Source: an uncultured Bacteroidaceae bacterium | GTDB taxonomy: Bacteria > Bacteroidota > Bacteroidia > Bacteroidales > Bacteroidaceae | DNA length: 37,998 nucleotides | Reading direction: 5' to 3' | NCBI GenBank assembly: GCA_934271655.1 | Contig: CAKQRW010000033.1 | Span: 1-37,998, forward strand | In this document: positions 15,692 through 23,890 of the stretch, piece by piece | How the letters are laid out: each line of letters opens with the position of its first letter | Numbering within the stretch: position 1 is the first letter of the stretch | Position numbers and translations under genes: made by a program | Notes under the pieces: generated by a model | Seen by the model: the letters and a program-made list of their open reading frames with translations, nothing else | Told to the model about the DNA's origin: nothing | The model's database searches: none

Positions 15692-16994
15692 CTGTCTCTA
15701 TACCTTTAAGAGTGGCAGAACTTGACTCGGTGATGCGCACCTTGACAAAGTCGCCTATGTGATGGTTGCCGCGGTCAAAGACCACGACCTTGTTTTGCTG
15801 TGTACGTCCGAAGAGCTGGCTTGCGCTGCGCTTGGACACACCCTCAACAAGCACCTCATACGTCTTGCCCACATCCTTTCTGTAGCTCTCGGCCGACAGT
15901 TCATTCTGCAGGGCTATCATCTCGTTCAGACGGCGTATCTTCGTTTCCTCAGGCACATCGTCTGGCAGATGCTTTGAGGCATACGTGCCTGGACGCTCTG
16001 AATACTTGAACATGAAGGCCGAGTCATAGCCGCACTCACGCATGAGCGAGAGGGAGAGCTGGTGGTCTTCCTCCGTCTCTGAGTGATAGCCCACAAAGAT
16101 GTCGGTGGTCAGTCCGCAGTCGGGGATGATGCGCTTGATGGCCGCCACACGGCCGAGATACCACTCGCGGGTGTATTTTCTGTTCATGAGCTTCAGTATG
16201 CGGTCAGACCCACTCTGCACCGGCAGGTGGATGTGGCGGCACACATTGGGATGTGACGCGATGACTTCAAGCGTCTCGTCGCTCATGTCCTTAGGATGCG
16301 ATGTGGTGAAGCGTATGCGCATGTCAGGCACAGCCTCTGCCACCTTGGCCAGAAGCTGCGGGAAGCTCACCTCGCCACAGCAGTAGCTGTTGACGTTCTG
16401 TCCCAGCAGCGTGACTTCCTTGAACCCCCTCGCCTGCAGGTCCGCCACTTCCTTGAGTATGCTGTCCACCTCGCGGCTTCTTTCCCTTCCGCGGGTATAA
16501 GGCACAATGCAGTAGTGGCAGAAATTGTTGCATCCGCGCATGATGCTGACAAAGCCGCCCACATGTGCGCCGCATATGCGTTCAGGCAGCACGTCACGGT
16601 AAGTCTCCGTGGTGCTCAGTTCCACATTGATGGCCTTCTCGCCCATCTCGGCCGAAGCGAACAACTCCGGAAGCGAGAGATAAGAGTCGGGACCGGCCAC
16701 GACATCCACGTTGTAGCTGTCTATCAGGTCCTGCTTGACGCGCTCCGCCATGCATCCCACCACGCCCACGATGAGCGCGCGTCCCTTCTTGCGCAGGGCG
16801 TTGAGGGTGTCGAGCCTGTTGTATATCTTGTTTTCCGCATTCTCCCTCACAGAGCATGTGTTCAGGAGAATGGCGTCAGCCTGGTCGAGATCTTCACATG
16901 TCTCATATCCAGCCATCTTCATGATAGAGGCTATCACCTCACTGTCTGCCACATTCATCTGGCAGCCATAAGTCTCAATAAAAAGTTTTCTCAT
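15684..16994 (-). CDS. miaB: tRNA-2-methylthio-N6-dimethylallyladenosine synthase MiaB
   Basis: A 436-residue radical-SAM methylthiotransferase acting on i6A37 of tRNAs. The start MRKLFIETYGCQMNVADSEV was chosen over an in-frame ATG at 17066 because the family begins here and the -7 box lies between the two. The N-terminal UPF0004 domain ligates one cluster with conserved cysteines (C10, LNTCSVRENAENK, GVVGCMAERVK). The radical-SAM site is RGCNNFCHYCIVPYTRGRER. LHLPVQSGSDRILKLMNRKY-type sequence and a C-terminal TRAM domain (VLVEGVSKRSASQLFGRTQQ) complete it. It is the first gene of the leftward block. Confidence 0.96.
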   Translation of the reverse strand: MRKLFIETYGCQMNVADSEVIASIMKMAGYETCEDLDQADAILLNTCSVRENAENKIYNRLDTLNALRKKGRALIVGVVGCMAERVKQDLIDSYNVDVVAGPDSYLSLPELFASAEMGEKAINVELSTTETYRDVLPERICGAHVGGFVSIMRGCNNFCHYCIVPYTRGRERSREVDSILKEVADLQARGFKEVTLLGQNVNSYCCGEVSFPQLLAKVAEAVPDMRIRFTTSHPKDMSDETLEVIASHPNVCRHIHLPVQSGSDRILKLMNRKYTREWYLGRVAAIKRIIPDCGLTTDIFVGYHSETEEDHQLSLSLMRECGYDSAFMFKYSERPGTYASKHLPDDVPEETKIRRLNEMIALQNELSAESYRKDVGKTYEVLVEGVSKRSASQLFGRTQQNKVVVFDRGNHHIGDFVKVRITESSSATLKGIETDE

Positions 16995-17021
16995 TAAGAA
17001 TGATTTTGTACAAAGTCGATG

Positions 17022-17029
17022 CAAAGTTA
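17022..17029 (-). promoter_or_regulatory. -7 element for the miaB block
   Basis: Read leftward, TAACTTTG matches TAnnTTTG and lies about 28 bp before the miaB start. No convincing TTG occurs 19-20 bp upstream, so the promoter is weaker or needs help. Confidence 0.5.
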
Positions 17030-17125
17030 GCACTTTTAATTCACAATTCCTAACTGATATTTTCATATTTAGGCATCTGCATCATTTTTTGTCGGATATC
17101 TTTTACTATTTAAGATTTATTTACC

Positions 17126-17133
17126 TAACTTTG
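17126..17133 (+). promoter_or_regulatory. -7 element for the membrane protein gene at 17.2 kb
   Basis: TAACTTTG matches TAnnTTTG, 66 bp before the start codon and divergent from the miaB element about 100 bp away. The -33 partner is not clear. Confidence 0.5.
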
Positions 17134-17198
17134 TGCCGTGATAGGCCAGGAACAACATATATTTTAGCGACTCTCTATAATTTTATATCTCAGCAACC

Positions 17199-18248
17199 AT
17201 GAAATACAGCTTTCAGAAAAACGTGGCGTGCAGTCAGATGACATTGCCCGCCGTCGGAGCCATCTCCGCATTCCTGTGGTTCGTGCTGCCAGACAATGGC
17301 GCTCACAGCTCGTTCACAGGCAGCGAGTATGGGGTATGGAATTTCTTGCCGCAGTCTGTCACAGACAACGCATGGACACATGAGATAAGCCTCATCATCT
17401 GCGCCTTGGCTGTGTACCTCATGGCAGAGCTCAACAACGCCAACATGCTGCTCAGGGTGAGCTCGCGCATGCTCAGCAGTATGCTTGCCATCACGCTGGC
17501 TCTCTCACTCAACTGCCACAATCTCCAGCCTGGACTCGTGCTGATGCTCATGTCGCTGATGTCCTACTTCTCTCTTTTCGACAGCTATAAGCAGCCCCAC
17601 CCTGGTCATGTGTTCATTTCCTTCATATTCGTGTCCATGTCCTCGCTTTTCTTCCCAGGCCTGGTATGGGTTTCGGTCATTTACTGGATTCTGGCAGGGA
17701 TGATGAGGTCGCTGACACTGCGTTGCCTGATAGCGTCAATCCTTGCCATGCTGCTTCCATACTGGATTGTGGCTGGCGCAGCTGTGTTTTTCGGATTCGT
17801 CCCGCAGCTTTTCCAGCATTTCCAGCAGATGGTATCTTTCCGCATTGGCTCATATGCCGACATAGGCATTGGCACCGCCGCTCTCGCCATCTTCACCACC
17901 ATTCTCTTCATCTCTGGCGCAATAGACTTCTACGCCAACCGCCTGCTGGACCGCACGCGCACCCGCGCCTCGCTCAATGCGGTGTTTGTCCACGGCTGCG
18001 CATTCATCATGGCCATGGCCTTGCAGCCCCAGCACATAGACGTGCTCCAGCCTGTGCTGCTTGTCGACACTGCCATCCTGTTCGGGCATTTCTTCACGCT
18101 CACACACACGCGTTTCTCACACATTTACATGATTGTCATGCTGGTGCTTGCCATAGTCACCGTCATGCTGCAATGCAGCACAATATGCCAGGACACATTC
18201 CGCCTCGCAACGGATTTCTTCTCTGGCCTCACGCATTCATGGCTATAA
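17199..18248 (+). CDS. Multi-pass membrane protein of unknown function
   Basis: A 349-residue protein with about nine or ten hydrophobic segments and little else. Examples are MTLPAVGAISAFLWFVLPDN (residues 14-33), ISLIICALAVYLMAEL near 64, MLAITLALSLNC near 94, ILAMLLPYWIVAGAAVFFGF near 179 and IYMIVMLVLAIVTVMLQCST near 308. Only short charged loops are seen, and there are no catalytic motifs. Similar integral membrane proteins of unknown function occur in Bacteroidales; I do not recognise the family. It may be co-transcribed with the DedA-like gene 124 bp downstream, though two small hairpins (18249-18274 and 18308-18327) lie between. Confidence 0.75.
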   Translation: MKYSFQKNVACSQMTLPAVGAISAFLWFVLPDNGAHSSFTGSEYGVWNFLPQSVTDNAWTHEISLIICALAVYLMAELNNANMLLRVSSRMLSSMLAITLALSLNCHNLQPGLVLMLMSLMSYFSLFDSYKQPHPGHVFISFIFVSMSSLFFPGLVWVSVIYWILAGMMRSLTLRCLIASILAMLLPYWIVAGAAVFFGFVPQLFQHFQQMVSFRIGSYADIGIGTAALAIFTTILFISGAIDFYANRLLDRTRTRASLNAVFVHGCAFIMAMALQPQHIDVLQPVLLVDTAILFGHFFTLTHTRFSHIYMIVMLVLAIVTVMLQCSTICQDTFRLATDFFSGLTHSWL

Positions 18249-18327
18249 AGGCGGTGGATCATGAGTTACCGCCTATACTAATTTGAATCTGTACGGGTCA
18301 TATCTTAGCCGTGCCTATTTACACGGC
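18249..18327 (+). promoter_or_regulatory. Two small hairpins between the membrane protein genes
   Basis: AGGCGGT/ACCGCCT (18249-18255 and 18268-18274) begins at the stop of the upstream gene. GCCGTG/CACGGC with an 8 nt loop follows at 18308-18327. Neither has a good T-run, so they may be weak terminators or processing sites. A direct repeat CCCATCTTAA occurs twice just after. Confidence 0.3.
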
Positions 18328-18372
18328 CCATCTTAACCCATCTTAAAGCATACACACTACTACACATCACAC

Positions 18373-18837
18373 ATGGATTCTCTTAATCAGTTCTTCATCG
18401 AATATGGATACTGGGGCATGGCCATGGCGTCATTCCTCGCTGGCACATTCGTGCCTTTCAGCTCAGAGGCTGTCATGGGAGCACTGCTGGCTACTACAGG
18501 CATGGACCCCTGCCTCACTGTGATAAGCGGCACTATAGGCAACGTGCTTGGCTCTATGTTCAACTACTATATCGGGCGTATCGGCAGCGTGGAGCAGATC
18601 TCGCGCTGGATGCACATTAAGGAGCGCCGCCTCATCAAGACACGTGACTATGTGGAGCGCAAGGGATCATGGATAGCCACCTTCTCCTTCCTGCCCATCT
18701 TCGGCACGGCCATATCCATATCTCTCGGCATTCTCCGCGCCAATGTGTGGGGAGTACTCTTCTGGTCTTTCCTGGGCAAACTGGGACGCTACATCATCGT
18801 GGCGGGCTCGGTAGTAGCCATTGCTGGAGGTCATTGA
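18373..18837 (+). CDS. YqaA/DedA-family membrane protein
   Basis: A 154-residue protein of the small DedA-like (YqaA, VTT) group. Segments GTFVPFSSEAVMGALLATTG (from residue 24), ISGTIGNVLGSMFNYYIGRI (from about 54) and FSFLPIFGTAISISLGILR (from about 103) form the re-entrant and membrane parts of the fold. FSSEAV and the G-x-x-x-G-rich helix are family marks. DedA relatives are proposed lipid scramblases or transporters linked to envelope homeostasis; the substrate of this branch is not established. Its last codons lie inside the first unit of a minisatellite. Confidence 0.85.
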   Translation: MDSLNQFFIEYGYWGMAMASFLAGTFVPFSSEAVMGALLATTGMDPCLTVISGTIGNVLGSMFNYYIGRIGSVEQISRWMHIKERRLIKTRDYVERKGSWIATFSFLPIFGTAISISLGILRANVWGVLFWSFLGKLGRYIIVAGSVVAIAGGH

Positions 18838-19003
18838 GTCATACATGACAGGCATTGCTTCATCAATGGAGGACATTGAACCATACATGACAGGCATTGC
18901 TCATCAATGGAGGACATTGAACCATACATGACAGGCATTGCTCATCAATGGAGGTCATTGCCATACATGATGGGCATTGCTCACCAATGAAGGTCATTGA
19001 GCC
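18819..19003. repeat. About 41 bp minisatellite starting inside the DedA-like gene
   Basis: Five units begin at 18819, 18853, 18895, 18936 and 18975, giving lengths 34, 42, 41, 39 and a partial. Each has CATTGCT, GGAGG(A/T)CATTG and (except the last) CATACATGA. The first unit lacks an internal 8 bp and contains the gene's last codons and stop (18835-18837); the later units are near-copies beyond the stop. Confidence 0.85.
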
Positions 19004-19120
19004 ACCAGAAGTGTAGCTTGCCATATTTTCCTGCCAATGCGTACAGTAAGGCAAATGAGGCACATAGCACTGGGGGCAAGCGAAGTTATTCTCCCAAGAG
19101 GATTGCAGCAAGAAAGCAAT

Positions 19121-19183
19121 CAGATCGCCCTGCAAGCGCAAAAGTTCTTTTATATAAGACTTTTACACTTGCAGGGCGATCTG
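19121..19183. terminator. Long hairpin between convergent genes
   Basis: Perfect 16 bp arms (CAGATCGCCCTGCAAG and its complement at 19168-19183) with an inner AAAAGT/ACTTTT helix. It lies between the end of the DedA-like gene and the end of the DUF5723 gene, so it probably stops transcription from both sides, although T-runs are weak. The remaining sequence 19004-19120 holds nothing I can name. Confidence 0.5.
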
Positions 19184-19214
19184 TATTGTAAGTATGTATT
19201 CTAACGCGGACTAC

Positions 19215-20597
19215 TTAGAACGGGAAATTGATACCTATATTCATGTTGCCCTTGCCCGACAGCGGCAGTCCCTGCTTGGCCACCTTGCCGAGGCAATGGT
19301 CCATGCCCATGTAGAGATTGAAGCCATTGGGATGGAAATCAAGCAGCCATCCGAAGCTTGCCCCATAGGTGCCAAGAGCCACATTGGTTGATGCGGAGAA
19401 TATCTTGCACGGAGCCACGTTGGCAGAGAGACGGAAATCGGTGTATGAATATGAGCCAGCCATTCTGGTGCTGTTCATGAAGCCGAACTTCAGCTTGTCA
19501 TAGAAGTCTGGCGTGTACTCCACGCCAAGATTCATTGTGGCATGGAGAGCCTTGGAGCGCGAGCCGGCATCACCGTTGTCCTGCAGCTCATACAGTGAGG
19601 CCAGTCCCTCTGTGAGGCGGTCCATCTCGTTGTCGAAGGAGTTGGAAGCATCGTCGTCCACATTGAAGTTGTACTTGTCGGTGTTGATGCTGCGGTCGCC
19701 ATTTGTGGAAGCCGTAAAATTGGTGTTCCAGTTGATGTAGCCAAGGTCGAGCAGAGAAGCCGAGAATGTCCAGTTGTCATCGAGCTTGTACACAGCTCCG
19801 AGGTCAACGGCCATACCAAAGCCATTCACTCCCCAGTCGCTGTCGTCGACACCGCTCACATACTGGTGCATCACCTTCTCGCCATCGGCGCCGCGCTCTT
19901 TTTCCTCTATCTTATACTTCATGTCCTTGATGCTGGCATTGATCTCCGCATTAGTGACACCGCTCCAGGCATCTTGTCCAAGAGTGAGCTGGGCCTTATT
20001 GACCTTGGCGTCTATATTGGCTATACCGAAAAGGAACTTGAGCTTTGCGCCCACGCGGAGATTCTCGTTTATCTCGCGGCTATGTCCGAAGGCAAGTTCT
20101 GCATAGCCCACGGCATTGGCCTCAAGTCCGCCCATGTCGTAGGTCTTGTTCTCTGCGCCTTCCTTGGCCAGACGGAAGATGTCGCCAGGAAGGACGAGGT
20201 CCATAGACTGGCGTGCGTTGATCTCAACGGTGTTGTAGCCTCCGAAGCCCTTGAAGCCAGTGCCAAGTATCTGGAGCTTCAGATTCTCCGAGAGCTTGTT
20301 CTTGTTCTTTATGTCCGAGAGGAACTCGCTCGTGCTTACATTAGGATTGAGGAACAGGGCTGTACGGCCGTTCACGTTATAGAGTATGTTGTCTGTGCGC
20401 AGATTGCCTGTCATGCCCACATTGAGGTTGCCCACGCCTGGCATGGACACATAATTCTGGCTGTTGCCGAAAGCAGGGTTGACATCATGACGGAAGAGGT
20501 ATCCCTCTGTGAAATATCCAGACTGGAGATTCTGCGCCACTGCTGTGGATGCCAGTCCGATGGCCGTTGCCACGAAGATATATCTTATATTTTTCAT
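19215..20597 (-). CDS. DUF5723 family outer-membrane protein
   Basis: A 460-residue exported protein starting MKNIRYIFVATAIGLASTAVAQ, a standard signal peptide; an upstream in-frame ATG at 20657 would bury this signal and is rejected. The mature part opens NLQSGYFTEGYLFRHDVNPA followed by FGNSQNYVSMPGVGN, the pattern of DUF5723 proteins in Bacteroidetes, and continues with alternating aromatic beta-strands (VGAKLKFLFGIANID, FRLSANVAPCKIFSASTNVA) ending in INFPF with a terminal phenylalanine, as outer-membrane beta-barrels do. Function is not known. It lies 103 bp after a large lipoprotein gene on the same strand and no terminator separates them. Confidence 0.75.
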   Translation of the reverse strand: MKNIRYIFVATAIGLASTAVAQNLQSGYFTEGYLFRHDVNPAFGNSQNYVSMPGVGNLNVGMTGNLRTDNILYNVNGRTALFLNPNVSTSEFLSDIKNKNKLSENLKLQILGTGFKGFGGYNTVEINARQSMDLVLPGDIFRLAKEGAENKTYDMGGLEANAVGYAELAFGHSREINENLRVGAKLKFLFGIANIDAKVNKAQLTLGQDAWSGVTNAEINASIKDMKYKIEEKERGADGEKVMHQYVSGVDDSDWGVNGFGMAVDLGAVYKLDDNWTFSASLLDLGYINWNTNFTASTNGDRSINTDKYNFNVDDDASNSFDNEMDRLTEGLASLYELQDNGDAGSRSKALHATMNLGVEYTPDFYDKLKFGFMNSTRMAGSYSYTDFRLSANVAPCKIFSASTNVALGTYGASFGWLLDFHPNGFNLYMGMDHCLGKVAKQGLPLSGKGNMNIGINFPF

Positions 20598-20700
20598 ATT
20601 ATTTCTTGTGTTTTTGCCCATGGCAGCAAAGCGCCCATGAGCAGGTGTTCTATTCATCTTTCGTAGGTGTACTGTTTATATATGCCTCTGATTGCTCGCC

Positions 20701-22491
20701 TTACAGTTCGTCTTCATAGTAGCCAGACACCTTTGCCTTGAAATTCTTCACGTCAAGCTTCATCGCTGGAGCCAGCACGGTGTCGCTGCCCTTGTTTGTA
20801 AGCTTGGCCTTTATCATGACACCGTCAATCTTGTTGATTGTGGCATTGACTGTGAGATCCACCTTTGTGCCGCTGGCCTTGGCAGGCACTGTAGCCTCGT
20901 TGGATGTGGCTCCAGGTATAGCCTTGCCGTCCTTGTCTATGGCCACCACGCTGAGCACGATGTCGAACGGCACTTCTGTGCTGCAATCGAATGTGACATT
21001 GACCTTGGTGAGGGTCATCTTGTCGAGGTCCTCATCGCTCCATCCGTCAAGAGTGTCGGTATAGACGATGAGCGAGTTGTCGTTGAGCTGGAGCGGTGCG
21101 TAGAAGGTGTAGTCGCCTGTCACCTTTGGCAATGATGTGCCGAGACTGAGGTTCACGATGTCTGTTGCAGGTATGCGAGGCTCCTCCACATCCACGCTGA
21201 TGGTTGTAGGTATGCCTTCTCCTTCGACATCGAGCACATCGCTCAACTTGCTGAAGGCCACGTGCTGCGGGTTCTGGTAGCCAGATATAGGGCTGGCTGG
21301 AGCTGCAGGAGCGAAGACAAAGGTGTTGTTATGATTTGTCTCAGTGTCTGTCACGAAGCGGCCGTCGTCCACCGAGTTGGTCACCTTCTTGCCATCCTTC
21401 TCTGATGTGAGCGTCAGGCCTGAGGATATCTTCATTGGCGCATTGTTCCTGATGTAGCCATCAAGCGGATTGTTCATCTTGAGATAGAGCTGAGGATTGG
21501 CTATGCTCACCTTTGTGCCCTTCTGGCTGAGGAAGTCTGGAATGTTGCTGATGTCTATAGGGTTGATGTTGAAGTCTTCCACTGCATATTCTATCTGGCC
21601 TGTGAAAGTCTTCACCTGGATTGGGTCTATAGATGGGCTGACCTTGAAGGTGATGGTGTTAGGCAAAGAGTTGCTGCTCAGGTAGAGGTTGACCTTACCT
21701 GCCGACACGCTTATCTCGTCGCCGAAAGAGAACGTGTGCTTTGCTGCGTCAAAGTGGACATTGGCCACCTTGGCGTCTATTCCCTTCACCTGCATATTTA
21801 TGGTGATGATTCCGCTGGAGTTTGGCACCAATGGTTCGCTGAACGAGAGTTTGCCTGTGCTCTTGTCATAAACGCCCTTGTCTGGCACAGCGTCGAGTCC
21901 CTTCGGATAATTGACAACAAGTCCCTCTATCTTGATATTTTTCAGCTGATTGGCATTGAAGCCGATAACTCTGACCACATTCACAATAGATGTCTCCACC
22001 CCAATGTAGTCTATTTTCTTGATTGACTCATCGACATTATTCGCCTTAGACTCAAAGCTTGTAGGGCTGCACACGATATCGTAGTAGCCTGTTATTGTCA
22101 TCTCTGGAAGTTCCACACCGTCTGGCACTTGTGGCAGTCCAGCCTCCTTCACGAGGTTGAGCGTGCTTGATATAGGGCTGATAGAAGGTTTTGAAGCTGT
22201 AAAGGCAGACACCTTTATCGGATCTGAGCTGAACGTTCCCTCTTTCTGCACCGCATATATTTTCTTCCCGTCCTGCTCTATCTCCTTCACCTCACTGTCG
22301 TCGTCAAGGTCAAGAACCTGGTCGAGGGTAATCTGGTCTATGTTCATCGGAACAACTAAGTCTTTGGCGTTCAACCGCGACGTCGTGTCTATGTCGCTGA
22401 GGTCATACGCATTGTCAACACATGATGTTGCGGCTGTCAGCAGGACTGCTGCAGAGAGTCCCATCAGCCAATGGCTGCGATAGATATTCAT
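20701..22491 (-). CDS. Large lipoprotein of unknown function
   Basis: A 596-residue lipoprotein: MNIYRSHWLMGLSAAVLLTA then ATSC, lipidated at C24. Just after the cysteine it has VDNAYDLSDIDTTSRL, then LVVPMNIDQITLDQVLDLDD. The rest is rich in beta strands, prolines and asparagines with repeated motifs such as VNVTFDCSTEVPFDIVLSVV and a C-terminal DVKNFKAKVSGYYEDEL, suggesting several immunoglobulin-like or similar domains. I do not recognise a named family. It has its own strong promoter and precedes the DUF5723 gene, so the two products may work together at the outer membrane. Confidence 0.7.
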   Translation of the reverse strand: MNIYRSHWLMGLSAAVLLTAATSCVDNAYDLSDIDTTSRLNAKDLVVPMNIDQITLDQVLDLDDDSEVKEIEQDGKKIYAVQKEGTFSSDPIKVSAFTASKPSISPISSTLNLVKEAGLPQVPDGVELPEMTITGYYDIVCSPTSFESKANNVDESIKKIDYIGVETSIVNVVRVIGFNANQLKNIKIEGLVVNYPKGLDAVPDKGVYDKSTGKLSFSEPLVPNSSGIITINMQVKGIDAKVANVHFDAAKHTFSFGDEISVSAGKVNLYLSSNSLPNTITFKVSPSIDPIQVKTFTGQIEYAVEDFNINPIDISNIPDFLSQKGTKVSIANPQLYLKMNNPLDGYIRNNAPMKISSGLTLTSEKDGKKVTNSVDDGRFVTDTETNHNNTFVFAPAAPASPISGYQNPQHVAFSKLSDVLDVEGEGIPTTISVDVEEPRIPATDIVNLSLGTSLPKVTGDYTFYAPLQLNDNSLIVYTDTLDGWSDEDLDKMTLTKVNVTFDCSTEVPFDIVLSVVAIDKDGKAIPGATSNEATVPAKASGTKVDLTVNATINKIDGVMIKAKLTNKGSDTVLAPAMKLDVKNFKAKVSGYYEDEL

Positions 22492-22523
22492 ATAAGTAAT
22501 CGATTAAATTAGTTAATTGTCGG

Positions 22524-22553
22524 CAAATATAGTTATTTTTGCTTTAACGCCAA
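22524..22553 (-). promoter_or_regulatory. Promoter of the lipoprotein-DUF5723 unit
   Basis: Read leftward: TTG (22553-22551), 19 bp, TATATTTG (22531-22524), about 33 bp before the start codon. Confidence 0.75.
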
Positions 22554-22880
22554 GACCTTTTATTAAAATTTTCGCAATTTATCCGCTTTTTTTCGTCAGC
22601 GCATCCGCTTTTGTTTCCTCATGCTGCATTCAGCACGTCTTTTCAGCCTTGTCTGAGACAGGTGCACCGGCTATACAAGATGCTGCCAGGCACGACATAT
22701 TTTTTTAAAGCAGGGGCTCCTACTTAGCAATGAGGCTCCAGAGTCATCCGATGAACAATTGTAGCCTGTAAGCAATATTCAGAAGTTGAGTAAAACTACA
22801 TTTGTCATATACTGATGGTTGATGACCTGGCATCCATAATCCCTCACTCAGTTTTCAGACATTGCAATCTTCTATGTCTT
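22554..22880. other. Intergenic region, no gene seen
   Basis: No convincing ORF. It includes a CCTACTTAGC motif at 22719 and a short GGCTCC direct repeat around it. The region is followed by a 22 bp repeat array, a hairpin and the HU terminator. Confidence 0.5.
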
Positions 22881-22968
22881 ACGCATCGTTATCCTATACT
22901 TTGCGCATCGTCATACTATGGTTTGCGCATTGTTATCCTATGGCTTGCGCATCGTTATCCTAAGGTTT
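22881..22968. repeat. 22 bp tandem repeat, four units
   Basis: Units of the form GCGCATCGTTATCCTATGGT (plus two bases) begin at 22881, 22903, 22925 and 22947, an exact 22 bp period with one to four differences per unit. There are no spacers, so it is not a CRISPR array. It lies in an 845 bp gap between divergently placed units. Confidence 0.85.
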
Positions 22969-23131
22969 ATCGCACGCACTGGATATGGAGTTCAAAGGAC
23001 TTTCAGCATGCCCCAGATAGGACTCCATACATATTACACATGGCTATATATTTTTTATATGATTACATGTTGGCGCAGGACATGAAGAACCTCCGCATCA
23101 TCAACTCCATACATTATATACATCTGACTAT

Positions 23132-23157
23132 ATGGCGCACCATGGTTCGTGCGCCAT
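23132..23157. repeat. Perfect 9 bp inverted repeat
   Basis: ATGGCGCAC and GTGCGCCAT flank the 8 nt loop CATGGTTC. There is no T-run on either side. It could be a protein-binding site or an RNA hairpin; nothing else identifies it. Confidence 0.5.
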
Positions 23158-23190
23158 GTAAGGTTGTCAATCGGGAATATCTGCTGACTC

Positions 23191-23224
23191 AAAAAAAATA
23201 GCGGCACGTGACGTGTCGCCATTT
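23191..23224 (-). terminator. Terminator of the HU gene
   Basis: Read leftward: AAATGGCGACACG, loop, CGTGCCGCTATTT (one G-T pair), followed by a run of eight T (23198-23191). It lies about 115 bp beyond the HU stop. Confidence 0.75.
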
Positions 23225-23336
23225 ATTCTTTTTTCACCATCTCCCTTTGCCGCGTCAAGCCTTTGCGCCCTGCGCCACACTCTTACCCTGTTCGTTCAGG
23301 ATAATAAGCAGGGCGGTTGGGGCAGGAGGCATCTTT

Positions 23337-23609
23337 TCAGTTGAGCGCAGAGTCGAGTTCTGATCCAGCCTTAAACTTCACCACCTTTTTTGCAGCAATA
23401 GTGATAGGCTCTTTTGTAGCAGGATTGATGCCCTCACGTCCAGCTCTTTCAGACACAGCGAATGTGCCGAAACCGACGAGAGAAACCTTGTCACCCGCCT
23501 TCAATGCCTCTACTACTGCCTCAATGGCTGCTTCCACAACCTGCTTAGAGGTCGTTTTGCTCACTTCCGTTTTTGCGGAAACTGCATTTACCAAGTCTGT
23601 CTTGTTCAT
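23337..23609 (-). CDS. HU-family DNA-binding protein
   Basis: A 90-residue nucleoid protein of standard HU length. MNKTDLVNAVSAKTEVSKTT is the helical dimerisation start. LVGFGTFAVSERAGREGINP plus ATKEP is the HU/IHF signature, including the tip of the DNA-binding arm. The C-terminal KKVVKFKAGSELDSALN is normal. It has its own promoter and terminator, so it is monocistronic. Several HU paralogues are usual in Bacteroidales; which one this is cannot be told. Confidence 0.95.
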   Translation of the reverse strand: MNKTDLVNAVSAKTEVSKTTSKQVVEAAIEAVVEALKAGDKVSLVGFGTFAVSERAGREGINPATKEPITIAAKKVVKFKAGSELDSALN

Positions 23610-23672
23610 GAGTAAAAATTGTTATAAGTTATTTGACTAAAGTTTTGGCCTTCATTTATCCAAACTTTATTG

Positions 23673-23703
23673 CAAATATATGTCATTCTAACTCCACAGC
23701 AAA
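23673..23703 (-). promoter_or_regulatory. HU promoter
   Basis: Read leftward: TTTG (23703-23700), 19 bp, TATATTTG (23680-23673). A near-perfect Bacteroidetes promoter, leaving a leader of about 55 nt. Confidence 0.8.
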
Positions 23704-23764
23704 CAAAAGTGGGGAAAAATAGTTGAAAAAGGTGAAAAATATCAGTATTTTATATAATAATGAC

Positions 23765-23793
23765 TTTCAATAGGAAGAAAAACTCTAATTTTG
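23765..23793 (+). promoter_or_regulatory. Promoter of the rhomboid gene
   Basis: TAATTTTG at 23786-23793 matches TAnnTTTG; TTTC at 23765-23768 with a 17 bp spacer is a plausible -33. It is divergent from the HU promoter. Confidence 0.6.
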
Positions 23794-23890
23794 CACGATG
23801 TAAGGCGGGCCAGCCATGCGACGGGCGGCTTGGCCACACACATTTTCATAAAGAAGTTATAAACAAAACATCAAAGCAAACAATTACACC

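Noticed and set aside
16324..16857. Two overlapping minus-strand frames inside miaB
   Set aside because: Alternative-frame shadows of miaB on the same strand; miaB motifs are intact throughout.
18863..19141. A 92-codon frame on the minus strand through the minisatellite
   Set aside because: Its sequence is produced by the tandem repeats (repeated SIDEQCLSCM-like phrases) and is not a domain.
19866..20666. A 266-codon open frame opposite the DUF5723 gene
   Set aside because: Antisense to a protein with a good signal peptide and barrel-like pattern; no recognisable content.
22881..22968. A CRISPR array
   Set aside because: The 22 bp units are directly adjacent with no unique spacers, and no cas gene is present.
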